DNA of 64,000 bases from Trematomus loennbergii (GCA_012861695.1 JAAOOA010000016.1:25075200-25139199); one strand, 5' to 3'. Positions 26,131 through 36,038 are shown, numbered from the stretch's first letter. The notes: generated by a model not told the origin, from the sequence alone. Program-made: numbers and translations.

Positions 26131-26600
26131 CATAACCTGTCTCTGCGGTCCTGCCTGGGTATCGTCATGCTGCTTCCCTGATGGCTCCCACAGGATTGTT
26201 GTTGACATCTTCGTGGATTCATCTTCTTATTACAGACACATGCATTTCCAAACATTCGGTCTACCTACGCTGTAAAATGTATTATCTCGATTTACACACG
26301 GCATCTATTGCACGTCTGTCCGTCCTGGGAGAGGGATCCCTCCTCTGTTGCTCTCCCTGAGGTTTCTCCCATTTTCCCCTTTAAACTGTGGGTTTTTCTC
26401 CAGAAGTCTTGTGCGATGTGAGGGTCTAAGGACAGAGGGTGTCGTATTCTCATACTGATATTCTGTACAAACTGTGCTGTTGTATTTGCTGTAAAGTGTC
26501 TTTACTGTAGGGTATTTTTATTATATGTACAGCACTTTGGCTCGACCAAAATCGTTTAAAAATGTGCTATATAAATAAAACTCGATTTGATTTGATTTGA
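26131..26600 (+). mobile_element. LINE 3' untranslated region with (GATTT)-type tail
   Basis: It contains the block CTGTTGCTCTCCCTGAGG and a TTTCTCCCATTTTCCCC motif common in fish LINE 3' regions, then GTACAGCACTTTGGCTCGAC, ATATAAATAAAA and a tail of GATTT repeats ending at 26600. The last 100 bases match 58560-58671 closely. No coding remnant is readable. The start is approximate. Confidence 0.7.
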
Positions 26601-27219
26601 TAACCCATGAACCACACATTGGTTTTAACTCAGCTCAACTGCACTAACTACTAGAACGAATGTCTCTTCTACTCGAAATCCCTGAGTGGTAGCCACATAT
26701 TCCCAAAAGATGTGGACACTGCAAAACTTGTGCAAAACCCAAGGAAAATACTATGTGATTATTTGAGCATCTACTGTACTGTACCTTTGTCGGATAAACG
26801 TGTCTTTGTGTATTTCAGTAGGCTGCACTTACCTCTCCGTTTCATTCTGTGAATCTGTCTCTCTTTTATTGTCACAACCTTCATGTCCTGATGCTGCTTC
26901 ATTCACCCTCATCCTCAACAACCTTCTGTGTCTGACAGCTTAAACATAAGCCTTCACAGTTTTTGATCTTTCCACATGATGATCTAGTGAATAAATGAGA
27001 CTGTAAACTACAGCAAAGGGTTACTACAGGCCCAGCATACAGTTGGCTGCAATTTATTTTGTTATTTTTCAAATCTTTCTCGTCTAACACGATTTAAAAT
27101 GCAATTTTGGTTGCAACATGAGCAAAGCTACAATAATAACGTGACTTTCACCTCCCAGTTTTTCCCCGCTGTTATTTCTTGCTGTGTGAGTGGACCTTGC
27201 TGTTTATAATGACTCTGGA
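26601..27219. other. Unique sequence, no feature seen
   Basis: Nothing recognised between two LINE 3' ends. Confidence 0.45.
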
Positions 27220-27558
27220 TGGGACCCAGGAAACACGCCTGATTGTTATTCTGACTCCAAAATGGTGTAATGAGCTCCCCACTTATATCAGACAGCAGAA
27301 GTCTACACATTCTCTGTCACAGAGTGCAAACCCACTGTTTTACTTCACCATGGCCACACATACCTTTCTTTTTTTTGTATCTCTCTTTTGGTTGAGCACA
27401 AACAAAGATTTGGCTTATTTGACGTCAATACAGTAGCACTTACAATGGTTTATTGAGAGCTAAAGTACTTTCAGGATTCTCGCTTTTTTTTTGGTTGATT
27501 GCACTTATTGTAAATAGCTTTGGATAAAAGCGTCATCTAAATGAAATGTAATGTAATT
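27220..27558 (+). mobile_element. LINE 3' end (family C), degraded
   Basis: The segment around 27255-27290 (CTCCAAAATGGTG, AATGAGCTCCCC) matches the reverse-transcriptase C-terminal region of the better copy at 37171-37733, and the 3' tail at 27500-27558 carries the family signature GCTTTGGATAAAAGCGTC with (TGTAA) repeats. The reading frame is scrambled between these points. 5'-truncated and dead. Confidence 0.7.
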
Positions 27559-27914
27559 ATGTTGTAGTAAATACAAAAAACGTCTACTTGTCTAATAGAC
27601 TTAATCTGTTCTATTGCCGGTGCCGGGGAAATCCCATGCATTCAGATGAATCCTTGTTATTGAATGGCTAAAATACTATAAAACAGCCAATTTGACTCCT
27701 TCTAGATATCCTTCAGTTTGATTACTTGGAATCCTTATTGAAATGAGGGTCCAAATGACTTTCTAGGTCGCAGACACTGGAGTCAGGCTTTTTGAAAAGT
27801 CCCTCTTTTATCTGAGAGCTGCTGATTACCAACACTTAAAGAGTAAAGAAGAATAAAAAAATGAAAAGGTCAAGAGGCTATGGTAATGTTTTCTAGGGCA
27901 GTAAAAGACAGCAG

Positions 27915-28060
27915 GTTTTTAACATTTATTTGACCTTTATTCAACCAGGATTGGTCTCATTGAGATTAAAAATCTCTTTTTCAAGAGAGTCCTGGCCCAA
28001 GAAAGGTAACAGCACAGTTACAGACAATTTTAAAAAAAAGTAATTGACTGCATGAGAGGA
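27915..28060 (-). mobile_element. LINE 3' end fragment, minus strand
   Basis: On the minus strand the fragment ends AATAAATG after AAAAAGAGATTTTTAATCTC and a CCTGGTTGAATAAAGGTC motif, a widespread fish LINE 3' signature. No coding part is left. Confidence 0.6.
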
Positions 28061-28090
28061 TCTTGCGCAGGAACTTATGAATAAAAACTC

Positions 28091-28093
28091 CTG
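28091..28093. repeat. CTG target duplication, left of E1 copy 2
   Basis: CTG flanks E1 copy 2 on both sides (also 29560-29562). Confidence 0.65.
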
Positions 28094-28480
28094 AGGCCTG
28101 TACTACGAATCCAGTTCAACATACCCTGGATATGTTTGAGTTATCTGGCTTAACTAACCCAAAACAAACGCGATCTCGCTAAGCGGTCCTACGACGCTGG
28201 TTATCAACTCGGTAACTCAAGCCAGGGTTTCTCTGTCCGGCTGAGTGCGCGTTCACATAAAAGGGCGGGTTAGCAACATTTGATCAATCACAAACATGAA
28301 CAAGCGTACTGACAGCGCAGCGTCATACTTCCTGAATGAAAAGTAAACTATAATATTAGACAAATATGAAGAAGTTAAACTTTAAACATCCATGACTCAA
28401 ACACTTTATCCAGGAAAAAGCAACAGAGTTGCACCTGCAAGGTGAATACAGCTGTAAAAAAAAAGTGTTTTGCGTACATT

Positions 28481-28844
28481 AAAGGTAGGGTAGGTAAGTT
28501 TGAGAAACCGGCTCGAGATACACTTTTTGTTATATTCCATGGAATGCTCTTAACATCCCGATAGCAATGAATATCTGAAGTGCTTTGACAAAAAATCCAT
28601 AAAAAAATGTCACTGTGGAAGCCGTAGTACTGTAAAAAGTACGACCAATCATTTTCGCCGGCCCGGCTAAAATAACTGGATGGCCTACCTGCCTGTCAGC
28701 CTTCCATCTGTGCACAAACTTATCTCGTGCCCTCATTGGTCATGTGCAGCGTGTGTGTTGGAGGAGGGGTACATTTTCTCCGGTTGTGTATTTTCAATTC
28801 TAGCGATCTCGAGCCGGTTTCTCAAACTTACCTACCCTACCTTT
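28481..28844. mobile_element. Foldback MITE nested in E1 copy 2
   Basis: The first and last 39 bases (28481-28519 and 28806-28844) are perfect inverse complements, beginning AAAGGTAGGGTAGGTAAG. E1 copy 3 has the uninterrupted site (GTACATTAACAGG near 50684), proving insertion. Because the target is palindromic, the duplication can be read either as TA or as TTAA (28479-28482 and 28843-28846). The interior has no coding capacity. Confidence 0.92.
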
Positions 28845-29044
28845 AACAGGTTTATGATATCACTGCCCCGTCTAAGACACGATCTGACTTTAATTACATT
28901 TGACTCGAGTGTTTCGTCAACTTAATGTGTTGCTTAAAATAATACTTCTGCATACAGTATGTGACACTGTAAGTGTTGCACGGCCAGATACGGCTCAAGA
29001 AGCTGACTCAGATAAGGAAATATATGATACATTATGATGTGATA

Positions 29045-29112
29045 CTGAATGTATGTTAGTCGCTTTGGATAAAAGCGTCTAACAAAATGACATGTAATGT
29101 AATGTAATGATA
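29045..29112 (+). mobile_element. 68-bp LINE 3' stub nested in E1 copy 2
   Basis: The insert contains GTCGCTTTGGATAAAAGCGTC and a (TGTAA)n tail, the 3' signature of LINE family C (37171-37733). It is flanked by the direct repeat TGATGTGATA (29035-29044 and 29113-29122), and the site is uninterrupted in E1 copy 3 near 50885. This is a target-primed insertion truncated almost to its tail. Confidence 0.9.
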
Positions 29113-29559
29113 TGATGTGATATGAATGATAATGGGACACATCGACATCTGCACTCACAGTGCCGCGGACTGTAGTAATGTACTTTGATCCGGTTACTTA
29201 TGTGTGGCAGATTTTTAAGCTTTCTTAACGCTAATGTTATATTAGTCAGATTGCTCTGAAGATGGGAGGTGATATTCTATTAATTTTCACGTTCACACAG
29301 TCAGTTGATTTTTGCCGGCCGTCTTTCCTGCAATGGCAGTTTTTCTGTATTTCCTTTATCCTGTAATATGACTTGATAGCGTTAAACTCCGCACACTGAG
29401 CTCTGATTGGTCAGCAGGCGGTGCAGGTTTGCCGTTCACCATGAGTTACCATGGAGATCTATCCCGGTAAGAAGAGAACCAGCGTCGTAGGACCGGAAAC
29501 CCAGAGTTAACCCTGAAGTTACCTCGCTAAGCGAAAATCCGGCTTCGTAGTACAGGCCT

Positions 29560-29586
29560 CTGGGCTTGACATGTTGTCAAGCCCAG
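29560..29586. repeat. 12-bp stem hairpin next to the E1 end
   Basis: CTGGGCTTGACA and TGTCAAGCCCAG flank a 3-base loop; the CTG is also the E1 target copy. It could act as an RNA hairpin but no transcript context is known. Confidence 0.75.
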
Positions 29587-31682
29587 GAGTTAGGAAGTAA
29601 GAGGTGATGAAGGTAGAAGAAAAACTTTTGATTCCCCCCAATTGGTTCTAGGCTCAAATCTCCATAGCTTTACCCCAAGCCAGTATTACATCAAGCTTAT
29701 GTTAAAGAATGAACTTAACTGAGGTAAACTTGCTAGATAGAGAAAGCATGTAAATCATATAATCTTAATACAAATCATTTGCTATAAAGATCAGCTATGG
29801 GTGTATGGCTTCCATTGACTCTGCTTGATGCGTGCTTTGAACACAAACACACTGTGTATATGAGCCCCATACTGAGAGATGTGTCTGGGTTCATGTCAAA
29901 TTGTGATATGCGATGTCAACAAATGTTACACCCAGAGTCTGCACATAAACATAGATCACAGTGGGCAATTGTGCTGTGTACATCATGCACAATGCTTTCC
30001 ACATTATGCAATCAATGCACTACGTTCATACACAATGAACAACACGCAGACATGGATCATATAAGCCAATTGTGTTGCTCACTTTATGCATGGCAGGAAG
30101 ACTGAAAGGAAGGCTTTGGCAGGTATTGTGTGCTTTGTTGCTGACACATTGGTCCCTTTGGATTAACATGTTACAGTATTAGCTTTAGCATTGGTTTGGC
30201 TTTGAACTGTCACAAAAGAGACCTACTGTACAGTATGATACCTGTCTTATTGTTGGTCTCTCATGTGTTCTGTGTTTACTGATTAATATCCTAATCACAC
30301 ACAATATGTACTGACATATTTCTTTCATCACAAATAGTACGACCAACTACATGGCTAATAGAAAACACTTGAATTGTTGTTTGAATCAGTTAAATAAGCT
30401 ACTGGTCATACTGGCAACCAGCTTATGGCCCTAGGATAAAATCTCCATGGCCTATTTTAGACTGGGCTCACAGTCAGAGTAAAGTCGAAGCACCATGAAT
30501 TTAGCCGGAGGTTAGCTTTACCCGCTCTGGGAGCAGAATTAGTTTCCACTGTAAAGGGTTAATGCTGTAGTTGTTTCAGTTAACCCTGATCAAACTGTGA
30601 ACATGACTCAATCCACAAACCTACTGAAGATTTATACAGAAATAAAGGTGAGAGAAAAAGGCGAGGGCACTTTTTCACAAATCTTTAAAGCCCTCTCTTA
30701 AAATGACTTTGCACAAGGGTTACATTTGTATTTATCCTTTGAGTACCACATTCTGTTCAAATTGTTGTTGACCCAATAACCTTTTTAAAAGGCAAAATGG
30801 TTATCTTGTGCAGCAACAGCCTCACAGAAAGAAAGCATTAATGCACAACAATCCATTGAGGTTGGCAGGTGACACCAAAAGGAGCAGCATGTCTTTTTAT
30901 CGCTTAGCTTTTTATTAGTCAATTTTGTGGATTTTGAGTGGAAATGCAGGAGTAGGTGATAGCAAGTGTAGATCTAGTGTCCAGTTAAAGCTACTTGTCA
31001 GAATTTAGTGTTGAGGTGTTGAACCAAACAAGCTATTACCACTCTCACTGGGCTACTGTAACAATGGCAGAGAATAAGCATAACAGTTTGCCATGAAGAA
31101 AATCATTGCAATCATCATAGGCATACCATTACATGATATGAATGAATACTGTGTAATGCAGTATGATGAATAATGATAACACAATCACATGCATTTAAAT
31201 ATATTTGTATAGCCTTTATACTTATTTAAAGTAACTATTTCCTGGATGTAAAATATATATGATAGGCAGTCATAAGAGGGGTTTTAATCCCATCTAACTA
31301 GACAGTGATTTTGAGACAGAATATTTCTTACAAAAACATTATTAATCGTTTTTTTAGGAGTACCTGCCTTTCTGAATGAATCGCTCTACTCAAATAATGA
31401 AACAAGCATTATAAATCTTGAAATTGGAGACATATTTGGTTACATATCTTCTCTAAGAACTAATTTAACATGTACCACTATCTAATGAGTTATTTCTAAA
31501 GATCTCATTGTCTTTGTCAATAAAGAACCACAGTTAGAAACTGAAATATTTGTATTTTGCTGTCGTGTAAGTGGATTTCATGGAACAGCTTACAGGTGAA
31601 AGTGACCAAAACCCTGACAGTCTGTCTGTCTGTGAGGGAGGTAATGTGCAATAAACCAGCTCTGAGATATTACTGACCTCAC
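29587..31682. other. Unique AT-rich sequence, no feature seen
   Basis: About 2 kb with no recognised repeat, RNA gene or transposon. The 102-codon frame at 29797-30105 has no recognisable motif. Confidence 0.45.
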
Positions 31683-31897
31683 CGGTGCAAAAGCCTCTGC
31701 TACTGAATTAGTCAGATTTGTATTATCTGAGGTCAGTCTGCCCCTCTTTTCTGAGAAATCTTTCTCTGCGGCCTTTTCTCCTTCGGATATTTGTTTCTTG
31801 ATATTACATTCCTCCTGGGCACCGCTTTCATCAACTGCCAGTCGTTTTCTGTGTTTGGAGGAAATGGCCGCAGCAGAGTTAGTCTCCTGCGCTGCCA
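31683..31897 (-). CDS. Candidate coding exon of unrecognised gene
   Basis: On the minus strand a frame of about 70 codons reads from a CAG acceptor-like site (31898-31900) to CCG followed by GTGAGG, a good donor at 31682. The peptide is hydrophilic and rich in Lys, Glu and Ser (for example SSKHRKRLAVDESG and CNIKKQISEGEKAAEK), unlike the hydrophobic or repeat-like chance frames elsewhere. It has no ATG in frame, so it would be an internal exon. I do not recognise the protein, the acceptor lacks a strong pyrimidine tract, and no partner exons are seen. It may be a real small exon, a pseudogene exon or chance. Confidence 0.35.
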
Positions 31898-32283
31898 CTG
31901 CCGGTATTACTTTACATAAAAGTGAAATTGCCTAAAGTTTTGTTAGGGAAGTTAATTTGTTATTTACATGCTGTGAAGATAATCATTTACTTTGGCCTCC
32001 AGTGAACATCTAACAGTCCGGCAGGAACACAATATACTACTTTATATTCAGAAGCACTTCATTCTCAGTCCAAAACAAATACATCTGTCTTCTGTTTTTC
32101 TGTAATTACACTTTGTTATCTTGATTGTTCAGACTTAATGGCACACTCTGTTTCTCAAACTTTGAGTGCGAACAGCTAAAACTACTCACTGACAAATTGT
32201 AAAACGACTTGCCAGAAAAAGTGTGCTGTAAAACCTTTCGTGACGGAGAACATTCATTCAAATATATCCGGTAGTCTAGACAT
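31898..32283. other. Unique sequence, no feature seen
   Basis: Nothing recognised. It would be the upstream intron if the minus-strand exon candidate is real. Confidence 0.4.
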
Positions 32284-32292
32284 GTATTACTT
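32284..32292. repeat. 9-bp target-site duplication, left
   Basis: GTATTACTT, repeated exactly at 32609-32617. Confidence 0.88.
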
Positions 32293-32608
32293 GGTGTCTT
32301 CCCATTTCGCCCTAAATTATTCCCATTTCGCCCCTTCTCCATTTCACCCCTTTCCCATCTCGCCCCTTCCCAATTCGCCCCTTTTTTACATTAGGCCACA
32401 TAAGAAATTATACTTGTTTTGCTTGGTCGTGGGTCTTAGGGTTAGGGTTATGGTTAGGGTTAGAGTTTATAGATCTAATGATGCATCCCATGAAGCATTG
32501 CATGAAGTCTGTTGACGAATCAGAGGCTGTTGTTGGGCTGCATGGGACAGGGGGCGAAATGGGAATAGATTGGGGGCGAAACGGGAAGGGGCGAAATGGG
32601 AATAAACC
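32293..32608. mobile_element. 316-bp MITE with tandem-repeat arms and 9-bp TSD
   Basis: The termini GGTGTCTTCCCATTTCGCCC (left) and the inverse of GGTTTATTCCCATTTCGCCC (right) are near-identical inverted repeats, bounded by the exact 9-bp duplication GTATTACTT. The left arm (32299-32383) holds about five tandem variants of TTCCCATTTCGCCCC and the right arm (32552-32605) about three in inverse orientation. The centre has a degenerate telomere-like TTAGGG patch. No transposase. A 9-bp duplication fits Mutator-like (MULE) or Merlin-type elements; which one cannot be told by eye. Confidence 0.82.
32436..32463. repeat. Degenerate (TTAGGG)n patch
   Basis: TTAGGGTTAGGGTTATGG and TTAGGGTTAG sit in the centre of the MITE. 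Too short and imperfect to suggest a chromosome fusion; such patches are frequent in fish repeats. Confidence 0.75.
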
Positions 32609-32617
32609 GTATTACTT
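32609..32617. repeat. 9-bp target-site duplication, right
   Basis: Second copy of GTATTACTT bounding the MITE. Confidence 0.88.
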
Positions 32618-33122
32618 ATGGTGGTGACAATGGATCATATTGTTCTCTACTTAAAAATGTCAACTACTATCGGATACACCATTACATTTGTGTACAAATG
32701 TTAATGGTCCCCAGGAGGATTCATCTCACTCACATCCCACAACATTTCATAAAATGTTTTTCTTATCTCTTGAGTTGAACATGTGAACTAGATGGATTGG
32801 TACAGTTTGGTACAGATATTAATGGTTCCCAGAAGATGAATTATAAATGATGGATTGAATTCCCTTACTTCTCATTATACCCCACCATGCAGATTACATT
32901 TTTGGCTAGTTAGTTAAATATTACTTAATTACTGTCTCAGAGAGCTTACTGTTTGTGTACAGATGGAGCGTCTTATTTTGGACAGTTTGAAACGCGAGGG
33001 TCCCAGTCCCCGGCCCCCAGTGACTTGATACCGCCCCCGTGATAAATACATTTAATTATTGTGAAGCCAGCTGCAATGGATCATTGATCCACCAGGGGGT
33101 GCAGTGGGGTTCCACACTGGAG
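32618..33122. other. Unique sequence, no feature seen
   Basis: AT-rich, with a GC-rich patch at 32995-33045. No gene recognised. Confidence 0.4.
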
Positions 33123-33319
33123 TCATGTGAAATCAACTTCGACACAGTAAACTGGATGTACAGTATGTCTGGTACTAATGTATAGCGGATCTTTGTTAAG
33201 ATCCATATGTCACGGATAGGATCATAGTCTGTGCTAAATAAGACATATAATCATTTACAAAACATCACCATGTTGTTATTTAACAAAATAATGTTGTTTA
33301 GTTGAAAAAAACGAACGAG
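33123..33319 (+). repeat. Segment duplication R1, copy a (empty site)
   Basis: This 197-bp block is repeated in direct orientation at 34032-34434, differing at only about three positions once the inserted LTR is removed. It carries the uninterrupted target ACTGGATGTACAG near 33151-33163. The origin of the unit is unknown. Confidence 0.93.
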
Positions 33320-34031
33320 CAACTGGTTTTTATTGGGTTTCTTTTATTTGGGGTTAAGTATAGGTGAATTGCACTAATGTGGGAAGATCGTGATGTCTCC
33401 TCCGATCTGCTTTATGATATTCTTTCTCCCGCTGTGTAGATTGGGGGACCGCCGTCCTCTGTCTTCAATGTTCGGCATCGCGTGAAACAGAGGATTTCGA
33501 CATTCTGTATTCCTTGCTTACTTCCTTAAACCTTTTCTCCTCCTTATCTCTTTCATGACTTTTTATTTAATGCTTTATAACAGCTGTAATAGTTCGTTTA
33601 GAACAGGCACCTCACTCGCAATCTGCTCCTCCGCAGCGCCGCCCACCTCCCTCCGGCTGAAATTATGAATGTACAGTAAGGCATAGTAATCATAGATAAC
33701 ACGGCAGGGTCCGTTACAGTTTGTTTTCATCTGATTTCAAATATTTCAAATGTCTGAAGTTAATAAATACATTCTCAGTGTTCAAGTCAATCACTGACGA
33801 TGCTTACGATATCATAAATCTAAGTGTTAATGATTGTCAGTAGAGATGGGATGGCAGAAGGTGCTATATATATATATATAATTCCAAAGCTGGTAAAGAC
33901 CTTTCAAATTTAGCAATAATAGTCATATAAGAAAAGTACTGATCTAATAACAGAGATTTGTTCTTGAATCAACTTTTTTATGGAAAATGTTTTATGTAAT
34001 TTTATAAGGACTTTTCAATGTTCGACATCGC
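33320..34031. other. Spacer between R1 copies
   Basis: Contains a second partial echo of R1's left flank (CAATGTTCGGCATCGC at about 33465, compare CAATGTTCGACATCGC at about 34016), a stretch repeated at 35369-35417, and a short (TA)n run near 33863-33880. No gene recognised. Confidence 0.5.
33698..33745 (+). repeat. Short direct repeat R3, copy 1
   Basis: AACACGGCAGGGTCCGTTAC followed by AGTTTGTTTTCATCTGATTT is repeated with one change at 35369-35417. It adds to the shuffled-repeat character of 33-35.5 kb. Confidence 0.85.
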
Positions 34032-34434
34032 TCATGTGAAATCAACTTCGATACAGTAAACTGGATGTTGTGGTGCCGAGAGACGGGAGTCGGAGGCGGG
34101 GTATCAAAAGTACAAGCTAAACTTTTATTTAGCATCTGAACACACATGTAAACAACTTCATGCCCGGGAAGCGAAGACCGGCGGAAACAGCTGGTCTGGT
34201 TCACTAAAATGTCCGTGCGGAACAATACCCCAACCCATAGATCCGTGGGTGAATAATGTCAATCACCACAATGTACAGTATGTCTGGTACTAATGTATAG
34301 CGGATCTTTGTTAAGATCCATATGTCACGGATAGGATCATAGTCTGTGCTAAATAAGACATGTAATCATTTACAAAACATCACCATGTTGTTATTTAACA
34401 AAATAATGTTGTTTAGTCGAAAAAAACGAACGAG
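34032..34434 (+). repeat. Segment duplication R1, copy b (LTR-filled)
   Basis: Length 403 bp equals the 197 bp of copy a plus a 202-bp insert and a 4-bp target duplication, an exact account. Identity of the shared parts is about 98%. Confidence 0.93.
34069..34270 (-). mobile_element. Solo LTR, 202 bp, minus strand
   Basis: The insert starts TGTGGTG and ends CACCACA, the TG...CA inverted termini of retroviral-type LTRs, and is flanked by ATGT on both sides (34065-34068 and 34271-34274). The undisturbed target is present at 33154-33157 in R1 copy a. On the minus strand it holds AATAAA (about 34125) followed some 55 bases later by the CA end, as expected for R-U5. There is no internal retrotransposon sequence, so it probably arose by LTR-LTR recombination. 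A Ty3/gypsy or endogenous-retrovirus-like origin is possible from the 4-bp duplication; not resolvable here. Confidence 0.85.
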
Positions 34435-34576
34435 AGGAAATGCAGCCGGCTCTCGATTTTTAATCCTAATTTAATCATCATCTTCACCACGATCATTTAT
34501 GTTTATGTTCGCCGAATTGACATGAAATCACTGACAAATATGAATATACTGTATCTTGATCCCTGGGTGTTATTTT

Positions 34577-34743
34577 TCCCCATAATGACCAAGTCGCTGC
34601 AAATTATCCCGCTTATTACATGGCCACATTCTCAACAAAGTAACGACATGACTCCCAATATTAATTGAAATGCTTTTATGGATTTAGAAAATAGTTTTAA
34701 ATTGACATGCATCCGCTAAGAAAAATAGTCCGTTGTTACCGTT
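34577..34743 (+). repeat. Dispersed repeat R2, copy 2
   Basis: Matches 3624-3793 (for example CCACATTCTCAACAAAGTAA, AAAAATAGTCCGTTGTTACC). This copy lacks the left hairpin arm and the extra tandem unit of copy 1. Confidence 0.85.
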
Positions 34744-35785
34744 TTTTAAACAGTCAGAATGAAACGGCAGCTCTCAGCTGTGTGTTTACACACCTAATGG
34801 CCCATCACAGCTCTCTCCCCCCCCTGATCCTTTTTTTCCAACAGTTAAGTTAACTGTAGGTTACTCTGAGTGACAAGCTTACAGTTAGTGAAGTAACACT
34901 TTTTTTTGTGAGTCACGACCTGACTGTTTCATTCTAACATAACGCTCCAAATATGACTGTTTCCACTCGGACTTCAATACAGCAACACCATTGTTTGGTT
35001 TCCATGGTAGCGTGTCTCTTTAGTAGCGTGCACTCCTTTCCTGTAAATTACAGGTCCAGCCAGGCAAAACAGTAATATGAAATATGAACGTTAGTTTTGA
35101 ACTGAAATGATCAAATAAAGTCAAAATGTCACAGTGTTTACAAACATTGACCATACCGTTCACCAGCCCCCACCCCCCTATGTTGAGTAGGCTATACTCT
35201 TTGTTTAAAACTAATTGGCCATCGGAATGTGTGTGTCCCAACCCCCCCCTGTGATATCTCTTCTCCAGCAGTCTGTAGGTTTGTGTTCGCATATTTATGC
35301 TGTCGCAGTTCCTGTTGTTTCTATCGTGCATTGCCGGTATGAAAGGGTCTGTGCCGGAAATATCAAGATAACACGGCAAGGTCCGTTACAGTTTGTTTTC
35401 ATCTGATTTCAAATAAACAAAGTCTTGGCTTTCAGAATATTAAACTTGTTTCGGCAAATTTAGATGATAAATACAACTATGAAGCTTGTAACGGCATAAT
35501 TACTTAAGCGGAGAACGGAGTAATTTAACGTTACAGCAGGCATAACAACAGCCGGTGTTTATTTTATTATTATATATAGTCGTTATTCATTTGTTTTAAA
35601 GCTCAATAAGGAAGATTTAAACTGCTGTTTGTGTACTGTAACTCCAATTGGACTGTGTGATTTAATATTAGATTAGATTACAGACTTTAGTCGCAGTAAC
35701 ACTCATTATTGAAGGATAAAGATAACAAGTTCATGTCAAGAGAAGCAAATCTCGCCTTTGACAAATGATAGATGCATGTTTAGAG
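34744..35785. other. Repeat-derived or unique sequence, no gene seen
   Basis: Contains R3 copy 2 (35369-35417). The minus-strand frame at 35020-35379 (119 codons) has no recognisable domain. The region likely belongs to the same shuffled-repeat cluster as 33-34.7 kb. Confidence 0.4.
35369..35417 (+). repeat. Short direct repeat R3, copy 2
   Basis: AACACGGCAAGGTCCGTTAC followed by AGTTTGTTTTCATCTGATTT, one base different from copy 1. Confidence 0.85.
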
Positions 35786-35869
35786 TTAAAGGTCACCTAT
35801 TATACTGTTTTTCATTACTTTATTATAGGTCTCAGTTATATTGCTGATTCTCTGTCTGTTACTTTAGAT
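35786..35869 (+). mobile_element. E2 family, left-end fragment
   Basis: Begins TTAAAGGTCACCTATTATAC and continues through TATTATAGGTCTCAG. It then jumps, by internal deletion, to TGCTGATTCTCTGTCTGTTA and CTTTAGAT, where a hAT terminus begins. The rest of E2 is missing. Confidence 0.75.
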
Positions 35870-35964
35870 CAGCGTTTCTCAAAGTGTGGGGCCCGCCCCA
35901 CTGGTGGGTCGCGAATGGACGCGATGAACGGGAGATTCTTTTTTATTTTTTAATAAACGTTTTA

Positions 35965-36030
35965 GACCTCAGGCCGGAATCGAACCTGGGTCCTCGCGGG
36001 CGGTAGTGGACTGTTACAGCCGGAGACTCG
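35965..36030 (-). repeat. tRNA-like/SINE-like segment with perfect B box
   Basis: On the minus strand GGTTCGATTCC (35976-35986) is an exact match to the RNA polymerase III B box, embedded in a tRNA T-arm-like context. A convincing A box and a full cloverleaf could not be drawn, so this is a tRNA-derived relic or SINE head, not a functional tRNA gene. Confidence 0.45.
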
Positions 36031-36038
36031 CAATGGCG

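Larger units (their letters stand above)
28094..29559 (+). mobile_element. E1 family transposon, copy 2, with two insertions
   Basis: The ends AGGCCTGTACTACGAA (left) and the inverse TTCGTAGTACAGGCCT (right) are flanked by CTG on both sides. Alignment with the 1085-bp copy at 50293-51377 shows two extra blocks: a foldback MITE at 28481-28844 and a LINE stub at 29045-29112. Removing these leaves about 1.03 kb, close to the other copy. No transposase frame is present. A 3-bp CTG duplication would fit a PIF/Harbinger-like group, but that is inferred. Confidence 0.88.

Noticed and set aside
32436..32463. Interstitial telomere repeat as evidence of chromosome fusion
   Set aside because: Only about four imperfect TTAGGG units inside a MITE; too short, and such patches are common in fish repeats.
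32299..32605. CRISPR-like regular array
   Set aside because: The repeat unit is short, spacers are absent or irregular, orientation flips between arms, and the context is clearly animal DNA.
35965..36030. Functional tRNA gene
   Set aside because: A perfect B box is present but no A box or complete cloverleaf could be drawn.
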